Positions 8,877 through 14,225 of a stretch of DNA of 14,225 nt are shown here, one piece after another. Origin of the DNA: JBHHZM01 sp046758065 (GTDB lineage: Bacteria; Pseudomonadota; Alphaproteobacteria; JAAXGF01); NCBI GenBank assembly GCA_046758065.1, contig JBHHZM010000080.1, positions 1 to 14,225 on the forward strand, in the 5' to 3' direction. Positions within the stretch are counted from its first letter, which is position 1; every line of letters begins with the position of its first letter. Position numbers and translations under genes: made by a program. The notes beneath the pieces were generated by a model. It was not told the DNA's origin. It searched no databases and saw only the letters and a program-made list of their open reading frames with translations.

Positions 8877-9664
8877 GCGTTGCGACATCCGCCGTCCGCA
8901 GTCCCGAGCCGCGCCGCAAGGGCCGGAACATCGTCACCATCGCGTCGGGCAAGGGCGGCGTCGGCAAGACCTGGCTCGCCATCACGCTGAGTCACGCGCT
9001 CGCCCGCGCCGGCGCGCGGACCCTGCTGTTCGACGCCGACCTCGGGTTGGCCAACGTCGATATCCAGCTTGGGCTGGCGCCCGAGCGCGACCTGGGCAGC
9101 GTCATTGCCGGCCGACGGCGACTCGCCAACGCGGTGATCCCCTTCGCCGACGGTGGCTTCGACCTCGTTGCCGGACGTTCGGGTTCGGGCAACCTGTCCG
9201 CGCTGCATCCCATGCGTCTCGCTGCGCTGCGCGACGATCTCCTCGACCTCGCCGCCGGTTACGATACGGTCGTGGTCGATCTCGGCGCCGGTCTCGAGCA
9301 GAGCGTGAAGCTTCTCACGGTCGACGCCGGCCGCTGTCTCGTGGTCTGCACCGACGAGCCGACCGCGCTGACCGACGCCTATGCCTTCATCAAGATCATG
9401 CGGCTCGAACGTCCCGGTCTCGACCTTCGGGTCATCGTCAACATGGCGGCCGGCAAAGCCGAAGGCGAGCGGACCTACAACACCCTGCGCAAGGTCTGCG
9501 AGAACTTCCTCTCGTTCACGCCGCCGCTGGCGGGGACGGTCCGCCGCGACAATCGGGTCAGGGACGCCATCCGCAACCAGACCGCGCTGCTCACCCGCCA
9601 CCCGGGCAGTCCCGCCGCCGGCGACGTCGAACGCATCGCCGCGGCGCTGCGGAGCGAACGGTAG
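8873..9664 (+). CDS. flhG: Flagellar number regulator FlhG (MinD/ParA-type ATPase)
   Basis: FlhG is a MinD-like ATPase that limits flagellar number, usually by antagonising FlhF and FlbD/FleQ-type activators. The 263 residues show the deviant Walker A SGKGGVGKT (25-33), the Asp-x-Asp strand FDADLGLANVD (53-63), Walker B VVVDLGAGL (133-141) and the family signature TDEPTALTDAYAFIK (160-174). The usual N-terminal DQAxxLR motif, which stimulates FlhF GTPase in Bacillus and Vibrio-type proteins, is not visible; the 18 residues before the ATPase domain are basic and Ser/Pro-rich. I see no obvious amphipathic membrane-targeting helix at the C-terminus. The start overlaps the flhF stop by 4 bases, and a TGAGG sequence 7 bases upstream could serve as ribosome site. 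Confidence 0.9.
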   Translation: MSVATSAVRSPEPRRKGRNIVTIASGKGGVGKTWLAITLSHALARAGARTLLFDADLGLANVDIQLGLAPERDLGSVIAGRRRLANAVIPFADGGFDLVAGRSGSGNLSALHPMRLAALRDDLLDLAAGYDTVVVDLGAGLEQSVKLLTVDAGRCLVVCTDEPTALTDAYAFIKIMRLERPGLDLRVIVNMAAGKAEGERTYNTLRKVCENFLSFTPPLAGTVRRDNRVRDAIRNQTALLTRHPGSPAAGDVERIAAALRSER

Positions 9665-9670
9665 CGCCCC

Positions 9671-11740
9671 GTGCTGCCGCCGACGGTCCAGGCCACGCCG
9701 CCATCGCGCCAGCCGGTTCCGGCGTCGTCGAGCGGTGTGCCGCCGGCGCTCGCCGAACTGCCGGAAGGCGCGCTGATCCGCGGTACCGTCGTCGGACGCG
9801 ACGCAGCGGGCCACGTTCTGCTGCGTACCGACGCCGGCATGCTGGCGCTGGCCACGCGGCTCGAGCTGCCCCAGGGCAGCGTGGTGACGCTCCGGGTCCA
9901 GCCGGGTCCGGAGTTTACCGCGACGGTCGAATCGGTCGACGGTCGCGTGCCGGCGCCGCCGGGGCCTGTTTCCACCGCTGCACCGGCAGCGCCGCCGCCC
10001 GCGGACGCAGCGCCGCGGCAAGCCGACGCCGCACTGCCGGCGCCGGTTCCGCCCACCGCGCCCGCTCCCGGCAGCCTTGTCACTGCGATCGTCGTTTCCC
10101 CGGCCGCCGATGCCAACGACGTCCTGCGCGGGTTGCAGCCGCCCGGCAGCGATACCGAAGCGCTCGCGGTCGTCGCCGGCAGCCGCCTCACCCTCCGGAT
10201 CGTCGCGAGCCGTCTTCCAACCGACGCGGCATCGCCGCGCCCGCTCGCATCCGCACAGCCGGGAAGGACGGGCGAGGGCGGCGCCACCGACGTCCTTGCG
10301 GCGGCCGCGGGCGCGAGGGCGCGTCCCTCGGCGCCGGTCGCACCGACCGCGCCGCCCTCGCCCGGCACCGTCACGCCTGGCGTCGCGGCGCCCGAAGGCG
10401 GACCACGAGCAACCCAGGCGGTCCCGCAACCGGTGCCGGCTGCGCCGCGCGTCGGCGTCGCGACGGAGCCGGCAACACCGGGCCAAGCCTTCGGGTCGCC
10501 GGCGCCGACAGCATTCGCGCGGGCGACGGCGGCGAAAACGACGGCGCCCCTGCCTCCCGCCGCCGCAAACGCGCCGGGCAAGCCTGCCGTACCGTCCCGG
10601 GCTACCGTCGCCGGTTCGGTCGCGACGCCGGCGGCGACGACGGCCACCGTTCCGGCCGCCTCGATCCCGGCCGCAACGACAACCGCCTCGATCCCGGTCG
10701 CAACGACAACCGCTACGAGCCCGCCGGTGAACGACCCACGGGTCCAGACTCGGGTGAGTACGGGCCGGAATGCGTCGGCCGCACGAGCGGCGGGTCGCGT
10801 CACGGCCTCGACACAAGCGCCCGCTTCGCCTACCGGCACCGCGCCGCCGGCGGCAGGCCCGGCGAGCCCGGCGGGAACACCCGGTTTCGTTGCACCGATC
10901 GACGCATTCGATGCCTTCGGCCGTCCTCTCGTCGCGACGCCGCTGGGCGTTCTCCGCCTCGATCTCGCCGCGCCGCTTCCCGCCGGCTCGACCCTCGAGC
11001 TCGGCGTCGTCCGCCTCGATCCCGAACCCCTTGCGGCGCCGTTGCCCGCGCCGGCCGCCGACGGGGCCGGAAGGCTGCTGGCGTTCGCCCGCGACTGGCC
11101 GGCGCTGCGTGAGCTGGTCGGGGCGCTGCACGAGGTCAACCCGGCGATGGCCAAACAGGTCGTGGCGCACACTGTCGCGACCCCCGGCGCGCACTTCGCC
11201 CACACCGCGCTGTTCTTCCTTTCGGCGCTGCGCGGCGGCGACCTTTCGGGCTGGCTCGGCCGCGAGACGCTGCGCGCGCTCGAAGACAGCGGCCGCGACG
11301 AGCTGGTGCGCCGTGTCGCCGGCGACTTTGCCCGGATCGCCCGCTTCGCCGATTCACGTCCCGGGGTCGATTGGCAATCGTTGCTGATCCCTTTCCACGA
11401 CGGCGAGTCGTTCAGGCAATTGCGTTTTTTCATGCGACGCCGGCAGCGCGAGGACGGCGAAGGCGACGACGACGGCACCCGTTTCGTCGTCGAGGTCGAG
11501 CTCAGCCGGATCGGCGAACTCCAGCTCGACGGTTTCCTCCACCGGAAACGCTTCGATCTGATCCTGCGCAGTCGCGATGCGCTTTCCGCCACCGTGCGCC
11601 GGGACATCGCCGCCATATTCGACGACGGCCTCGCCATCGCCGCGCTGACCGGCACCCTCGCCTTTCAGGTCGCCGAAAAATTCCCGGTCGCGCCGCTCGA
11701 CGACATCATCGCGGAGGAGCGTGATGGCCTGCTTGTCTGA
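9671..11740 (+). CDS. fliK: FliK-like hook-length control protein, proline-rich
   Basis: This is a 689-residue probable flagellar hook-length control protein. The N-terminal part has a beta module (about 32-78), a related but weaker copy near 133-180, and then a long Pro/Ala/Thr-rich region (about 185-405) that is probably disordered. A second clear copy of the beta module follows at 406-450. The C-terminal part (about 465-689) is folded and ends in a segment (about 604-666, EVELSRIGELQLDGFLHRKR then DLILRSRD) that resembles the FliK C-terminal domain pattern of a beta hairpin containing 'LGxVxV' followed by helices. FliK is typically poorly conserved, Pro-rich and of variable length, so the call rests on composition, the C-terminal pattern and context. 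The GTG at 9671 lies 6 bases after flhG with no good ribosome site; a GTG at 9737 is an alternative. The end overlaps the next gene. Confidence 0.68.
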   Translation: MLPPTVQATPPSRQPVPASSSGVPPALAELPEGALIRGTVVGRDAAGHVLLRTDAGMLALATRLELPQGSVVTLRVQPGPEFTATVESVDGRVPAPPGPVSTAAPAAPPPADAAPRQADAALPAPVPPTAPAPGSLVTAIVVSPAADANDVLRGLQPPGSDTEALAVVAGSRLTLRIVASRLPTDAASPRPLASAQPGRTGEGGATDVLAAAAGARARPSAPVAPTAPPSPGTVTPGVAAPEGGPRATQAVPQPVPAAPRVGVATEPATPGQAFGSPAPTAFARATAAKTTAPLPPAAANAPGKPAVPSRATVAGSVATPAATTATVPAASIPAATTTASIPVATTTATSPPVNDPRVQTRVSTGRNASAARAAGRVTASTQAPASPTGTAPPAAGPASPAGTPGFVAPIDAFDAFGRPLVATPLGVLRLDLAAPLPAGSTLELGVVRLDPEPLAAPLPAPAADGAGRLLAFARDWPALRELVGALHEVNPAMAKQVVAHTVATPGAHFAHTALFFLSALRGGDLSGWLGRETLRALEDSGRDELVRRVAGDFARIARFADSRPGVDWQSLLIPFHDGESFRQLRFFMRRRQREDGEGDDDGTRFVVEVELSRIGELQLDGFLHRKRFDLILRSRDALSATVRRDIAAIFDDGLAIAALTGTLAFQVAEKFPVAPLDDIIAEERDGLLV
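9800..9898 (+). repeat. First copy of a 33-residue internal protein module
   Basis: Residues 44-76 of the FliK-like protein align without gaps to residues 414-446 of the same protein. Fourteen of 33 positions are identical by my count, in the pattern D-A-x-G-x-x-L-x-x-T-x-x-G-x-L-x-L then L-P-x-G-S-x-x-x-L-x-V. The spacing suggests a small beta-barrel-like module. The match is at protein level and not obvious in DNA, so the duplication is old. Confidence 0.7.
10658..10711 (+). repeat. Two 27-base tandem repeats in the proline-rich linker
   Basis: Two adjacent 27-base units (10658-10684 and 10685-10711) differ at a single base (C at 10673, T at the matching 10700 or one base beside it) and encode ASIPAATTT and ASIPVATTT. 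A related, decayed sequence precedes the pair. Near-identity at DNA level indicates recent slippage, and the in-frame 27-base unit means copy changes would alter only linker length. Confidence 0.85.
10910..11008 (+). repeat. Second copy of the 33-residue internal protein module
   Basis: Residues 414-446 of the FliK-like protein are the partner of residues 44-76, with the same length and the same conserved Gly, Leu, Thr and LPxGS positions. The two copies flank the Pro/Ala/Thr-rich linker. Confidence 0.7.
11713..11719 (+). promoter_or_regulatory. Strong ribosome binding site for the QueF-like gene
   Basis: The sequence GGAGGAG lies inside the last codons of the FliK-like gene and is the best Shine-Dalgarno match in the window. 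It sits 4 bases before the ATG at 11724 but only 1 base before the GTG at 11721, which favours the ATG. It suggests efficient, coupled translation of the downstream gene. Confidence 0.65.
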
Positions 11741-12182
11741 CGCCGCGCCGACCGGCGACGGCTCGTTCGAGAGCAAGCGCGAACGCGCCGTCACGCGACG
11801 CCGCGGGCATCTCGTCACCGCGCCCAATCCGGGGCGGCGCAACGACTATGTCGTCACGCTTGCGGGCATGATGGAGGCGCCGGAGCCGGCGGCCGAAGTC
11901 GGCGTCACCCTGCGCTACGTCCCCGACCGGGTGGTGCTGCGGCCGGCCGCGTTCGCGGCTTATATCGAAGTCCTGCGCGAAGCGAGCTGGGACGGCCTCG
12001 AGGAGCTGGCGACAACCATTCTGGGCGACGTCAACAACGAGCTGATCCCCCGCTGGGTCCATGTCTCGTTGAAGGCCGACAACCCCGAAGGCGGATACCA
12101 CGCCGTCGATCTCGACGATCGTCAACCCAACTGGGACAACCCGTCGCTGCTCGCCCGGCTGGCGACGGCGCGGTCGGACTGA
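11724..12182 (+). CDS. QueF-like tunnelling-fold protein lacking the catalytic motif
   Basis: The function of this 152-residue protein is unknown. From about residue 30 it follows the QueF (preQ0 nitrile reductase) pattern as I recall it: PNPGRRNDYVV (34-44) for the PNPxPxRDY start; YVPD (65-68); Y80 and R85 at the matching helix; IL-x-D (99-102); PRW (109-111); and NPEGG (120-124) for the N-x-R-G-G end. The QueF active-site stretch, with catalytic Cys in a CPxTGQPDF-type motif, should fall between DY (41-42) and YVPD. Here it is 22 residues instead of about 27 and reads EAPEPAAEV (51-59), with no Cys. The ESKSxKxY fingerprint is replaced by RPAAFAAY (73-80). E93 may match the preQ0-binding Glu, while the adjacent His appears as Leu. 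Enzyme activity is therefore unlikely. It overlaps the FliK-like gene by 17 bases and converges on fliJ, so a flagellar role is inferred from context only. Confidence 0.7.
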   Translation: MACLSDAAPTGDGSFESKRERAVTRRRGHLVTAPNPGRRNDYVVTLAGMMEAPEPAAEVGVTLRYVPDRVVLRPAAFAAYIEVLREASWDGLEELATTILGDVNNELIPRWVHVSLKADNPEGGYHAVDLDDRQPNWDNPSLLARLATARSD

Positions 12183-12197
12183 GGCAACCGTCCGACC
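12172..12197. terminator. Hairpin between convergent genes, possible terminator
   Basis: A perfect 8-base inverted repeat, GGTCGGAC (12172-12179) and GTCCGACC (12190-12197), encloses a 10-base loop holding the stop codon of the QueF-like gene. It lies just before the fliJ stop on the other strand, where a bidirectional terminator is expected. There is no T-run on either side, so it is not a textbook intrinsic terminator; it may act as an RNA-stabilising hairpin or work with Rho. Confidence 0.4.
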
Positions 12198-12202
12198 CGG
12201 GA

Positions 12203-12622
12203 TCAGGTCGCCTTCCGGCGGCGAAAACGGGTGATGCCGATGTCATCGAGCCGGGACTGTTCGCGCCGGCCCTCGAGTCGCTTGTCGTGTTCCGCGCGGC
12301 GGTCTCGGCTGATTTCGTACTTTTTGAGTTCCCGGAACGCCGCGGCGACAACCTCGGCGGCTTGGGCGATGCTTGCCTCGTATTCGGCAATCCGGTCGCC
12401 GAGAGCGGCCTGCTCGCGAGCGATCCGCTCGGCGTAGGCGGCCAAGGTCCGCCCCGCCTCGAACGATTCCGCCGCGGCGCGCCGCTCCGCCGCCAACTCG
12501 GCGGCGAGCCGGCGTTGCTCCTCGCACAACCGTTCGCGCGCCTCTTCGAGTTCGTTCAATCGTCGGCGGGCGTCGTCGAGACGTTGCTTGTGCAGCCGGA
12601 TCAGCGTGGCGAGGGCTTTCAC
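12203..12622 (-). CDS. fliJ: Flagellar export protein FliJ
   Basis: FliJ is the small coiled-coil stalk protein that sits in the FliI ATPase ring and links it to FlhA. The product of 139 residues is almost entirely helical and charged, rich in Arg, Glu, Ala and Leu with heptad-like spacing (KALATLIRLHKQRLDDARRR at the start), with no Pro or Gly breaks over most of its length. It ends in a basic tail. This composition and length are typical of FliJ. I chose the GTG at 12622, which overlaps the fliI stop codon in a GTGA arrangement; the open frame continues upstream inside fliI, but those residues lack FliJ character. fliI followed directly by fliJ is the standard order. FliJ sequence conservation is low, so the call leans on coiled-coil form and linkage. 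Confidence 0.88.
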   Translation of the reverse strand: MKALATLIRLHKQRLDDARRRLNELEEARERLCEEQRRLAAELAAERRAAAESFEAGRTLAAYAERIAREQAALGDRIAEYEASIAQAAEVVAAAFRELKKYEISRDRRAEHDKRLEGRREQSRLDDIGITRFRRRKAT

Positions 12623-13950
12623 GAGTCTTCGGATCCGAGGATCTCGGCGAGCCGGGCGTAGCCCGCGGCAAGATCGCACGGCTCATCCTTGTCCTGGGCG
12701 AGGAAGTCCTCAAGCGCACGGCGATACCGGATCGCTTCGTCGACCGCCGGGTCCGAACCTTGCCGGTATGCGCCAAGACGAATCATCTCGGCCATGTCCT
12801 CGTAGGTCGACATCAGCGACCGGGCGCGCTCGACGAGGACATTCTCGGCCGCGCTGTTACAGTCCGGCATGGTGCGCGAGATGCTGCGCTGGACGTTGAT
12901 CGCCGGGAAGCGGCCGCGCTCGGCGATGGCGCGATCGAGCACGATATGTCCGTCGAGAATGCCGCGTACGGCATCCGAGATGGGTTCGTTGTGGTCGTCG
13001 CCCTCGACGAGAACCGTGAACAGCCCGGTGATCGTGCCCGCTCCGGCCCCCGGTCCGGCGCGTTCGAGAAGCTGCGGCAGCTCGACGAAAACGGTGGGCG
13101 TATAGCCCTTGGTGGTCGGCGGTTCGCCCGCCGAAAGACCGATCTCGCGCTGGGCCATGGCGAATCGGGTGATGCTGTCCATCAGGCAGAGAACGTCCTT
13201 GTCGCGGTCGCGGAAGTACTCGGCGAGGCTGAGCGTCAGGTGGGCGGCCTGACGGCGCATCAGCGCCGATTCATCCGAGGTGGCAACGACGACGACGCTG
13301 CGCGCGAGGCCATCGGACCCGAGATCGTCCTCGATGAACTCCTGCACCTCGCGACCGCGCTCGCCGATCAGGCCGATGACGTTGACGTCGGAACCCGTGT
13401 AACGCGCCAGCATCGACAGCAGCATGGACTTGCCGACGCCCGAGCCCGAGAAGACGCCTATGCGCTGACCGCGGCAACAGGTCAGGAAGGTGTTGATCGC
13501 CCGCACCCCGAGATCGATCTTGCCCTGAACGCGACGGCGGCTGTGGGCCGGCGGCGGCCGGTTGCGGAGCGGGTAGGCATCGCTCCCCCGGGTCAGCGGT
13601 CCCTTGCCATCGAGTGGTTCACCGAAGGCGTTGATTACCCGACCCAGCCAACGGTGGCTGGGATAGACCACGGGTTCCGATTCGGCCACCAGCACCTTGC
13701 TGCCGAGACCGACGCCCTCGACCGACGCGAACGGCATCAGCAGGGTGCGGTCGTTGCGAAAGCCGACGACCTCGCAGCTCACCCCGCGACCGTCCCGGGC
13801 GAGCACCGTACAGCGCCGGCCGACGCTGAGCCGCTGCTGCAATCCGGCGCACTCGACAAGCAGACCGAGCACCACCGTCACGCGACCGTAAAGCCGGTAC
13901 GAAGGGGTCCGTTCGACCTCGGCGAGCGCCTTGCTGAGTGAGGTTGTCAA
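12619..13950 (-). CDS. fliI: Flagellum-specific export ATPase FliI
   Basis: FliI is the hexameric ATPase that feeds substrates and chaperones to the flagellar export gate. Its 443-residue length is normal. Motifs visible are Walker A SGSGVGKS (168-175), the GERGREV segment with the catalytic Glu (196-202), Walker B VLCLMDSIT (253-261) with Asp258, the TTKGYTPTVFVELPQLLERAG segment (279-299) and GHIVLDRAIAERGRFPAINV (334-353). The N-terminal region (about 1-95) is the short beta-barrel found in rotary ATPases. The only start compatible with the full N-terminus is TTG at 13950; an in-frame TAA lies five codons upstream and no ATG or GTG intervenes. No clear ribosome site is seen, suggesting weak initiation. 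It is transcribed away from ctrA and overlaps fliJ by 4 bases. The fliH partner lies in the opposing operon. Confidence 0.96.
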   Translation of the reverse strand: MTTSLSKALAEVERTPSYRLYGRVTVVLGLLVECAGLQQRLSVGRRCTVLARDGRGVSCEVVGFRNDRTLLMPFASVEGVGLGSKVLVAESEPVVYPSHRWLGRVINAFGEPLDGKGPLTRGSDAYPLRNRPPPAHSRRRVQGKIDLGVRAINTFLTCCRGQRIGVFSGSGVGKSMLLSMLARYTGSDVNVIGLIGERGREVQEFIEDDLGSDGLARSVVVVATSDESALMRRQAAHLTLSLAEYFRDRDKDVLCLMDSITRFAMAQREIGLSAGEPPTTKGYTPTVFVELPQLLERAGPGAGAGTITGLFTVLVEGDDHNEPISDAVRGILDGHIVLDRAIAERGRFPAINVQRSISRTMPDCNSAAENVLVERARSLMSTYEDMAEMIRLGAYRQGSDPAVDEAIRYRRALEDFLAQDKDEPCDLAAGYARLAEILGSEDS

Positions 13951-14174
13951 CGCGGTTTTCGTTTACGGACTGCCGCCGGTCAGGTCCCGGCCGGATGTCT
14001 TACAGGTGCCGACGATCATGGGTCGACCGGCTTAAGGTTCGGTAAATACCGGACTTTTCGGCGAGCGCCGGGCTTTCCAGTTGGCCCCGGTGGGTTTAAC
14101 TTTTTCTTTACGTGGCCGGCGGTAAGGTTAACATCGCTGAACTTCACAATTCTCCATCTTTCCCCGAGGAAATC
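13951..14174. promoter_or_regulatory. Divergent fliI-ctrA control region with CtrA-box-like sites
   Basis: This 224-base non-coding region is more AT-rich in its ctrA-proximal half than the surrounding genes. It contains three TTAA sites. TTAA at 14032-14035 is followed after 7 bases by TAAA (14043-14046). TTAA at 14096-14099 is followed after 7 bases by TTTA (14107-14110). A GTTAAC palindrome occurs at 14127-14132. The first two are one-mismatch versions of the CtrA consensus TTAA-N7-TTAA. No GANTC (CcrM) site is present in the region by my reading, unlike the Caulobacter ctrA P1 promoter. Autoregulation of ctrA and control of fliI by CtrA are inference from these sites and the arrangement. 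Confidence 0.5.
14107..14134 (+). promoter_or_regulatory. Candidate ctrA promoter overlapping CtrA-box-like sites
   Basis: TTTACG (14107-14112) and TAACAT (14129-14134), separated by 16 bases, each match 4 of 6 bases of the housekeeping -35 and -10 consensus. They would place the transcript start near 14141, with a leader of about 34 bases. The TTAA-N7-TTTA site overlaps the -35 and GTTAAC overlaps the -10, as is common at CtrA-controlled promoters. Both elements are weak matches, so this is tentative. Confidence 0.33.
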
Positions 14175-14225
14175 ATGCGCGTACTTGTGGTCGAAGACGA
14201 CACGACGATGGCGAAGAGCATCGAG
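14175..14225 (+). CDS. ctrA: Response regulator CtrA (3' end missing)
   Basis: Only the first 17 residues (MRVLVVEDDTTMAKSIE) are in the window. They form the first strand of a receiver domain with the acidic triad EDD (7-9) that binds magnesium in an active receiver. They closely follow the start of CtrA, the alphaproteobacterial master regulator of cell cycle and flagellar genes (MRVLLIEDD in Caulobacter, from memory). Seventeen residues cannot exclude another OmpR-type regulator; the CtrA-box-like sites upstream and the flagellar neighbours support the call. A GAGGA ribosome site (14166-14170) lies 4 bases before the ATG. Confidence 0.75.
   Translation, partial: MRVLVVEDDTTMAKSIE

Noticed and set aside
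8860..11112. Plus-strand open frame of 750 codons across flhG and the FliK-like gene
   Set aside because: The translation is Arg/Gly/Pro-rich low complexity, and the frame cuts through flhG, whose motifs are unmistakable.
8825..11655. Long minus-strand open frames opposite flhG and the FliK-like gene
   Set aside because: Compositionally biased antisense frames with no recognisable domain and no start signals.
11724..12182. Calling the small gene a functional preQ0 reductase (queF)
   Set aside because: The catalytic Cys/Asp motif and the substrate fingerprint are both absent, so only a fold-level relationship is claimed.
12623..12679. Upstream extension of fliJ by 19 codons
   Set aside because: The extension lies inside the fliI coding end and reads as Arg-rich filler; the GTG overlapping the fliI stop is the natural coupled start.
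12373..13941. Plus-strand open frame of 522 codons opposite fliI and fliJ
   Set aside because: It is antisense to fliI, which has intact Walker motifs.

Overview
This window is a dense flagellar gene cluster from a GC-rich alphaproteobacterium. The lineage is inferred from three things. The gene order fliF-fliG-fliH-fliN-(motA)-flbD matches the fliF operon known from Caulobacter (fliF-fliG-flbE-fliN-flbD). The sigma-54 activator has a degenerate receiver, as FlbD does. The window ends in the first codons of what looks like ctrA, the alphaproteobacterial cell-cycle regulator. Having flhF, flhG and a PomA-like motA in the same run suggests a polarly flagellated member of the Rhodospirillales or a relative; that last step is inference.

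Layout. Positions 1-12182 are one tightly packed plus-strand run, with gaps of 0-39 bases and several overlaps: fliF (5' end missing), fliG, fliH, fliN, a PomA-type motA, flbD, flhA, flhF, flhG, a large proline/alanine-rich FliK-like gene, and a small gene at 11724-12182. Convergent to it on the minus strand are fliJ (12203-12622) and fliI (12619-13950), which overlap each other by 4 bases. A 224-base divergent region (13951-14174) separates fliI from ctrA, which starts at 14175 and runs off the window. The region carries TTAA-type sites resembling CtrA boxes.

How the genes fit together. FliF, FliG and FliN build the MS-ring and C-ring. MotA is the stator partner of FliG. FliH, FliI, FliJ and FlhA form the export ATPase and export gate. 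FliK sets hook length. FlhF and FlhG set flagellar position and number. FlbD switches on late sigma-54 flagellar genes. CtrA, next to fliIJ, would tie flagellar synthesis to the cell cycle.

The most unusual item is the small gene at 11724-12182, translationally coupled to the FliK-like gene. Its 152-residue product follows the sequence pattern of QueF (7-cyano-7-deazaguanine reductase, tunnelling fold) along most of its length. The stretch that should hold the catalytic Cys/Asp motif is shortened and replaced, and the QueF substrate fingerprint is missing. It looks like a catalytically dead QueF-fold protein recruited into a flagellar operon. Also of note are a duplicated 33-residue beta module flanking the proline-rich linker of the FliK-like protein, and a Glu-to-Gln change at the MotA residue that normally contacts FliG. 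No RNA genes, insertion sequences or CRISPR arrays were seen.
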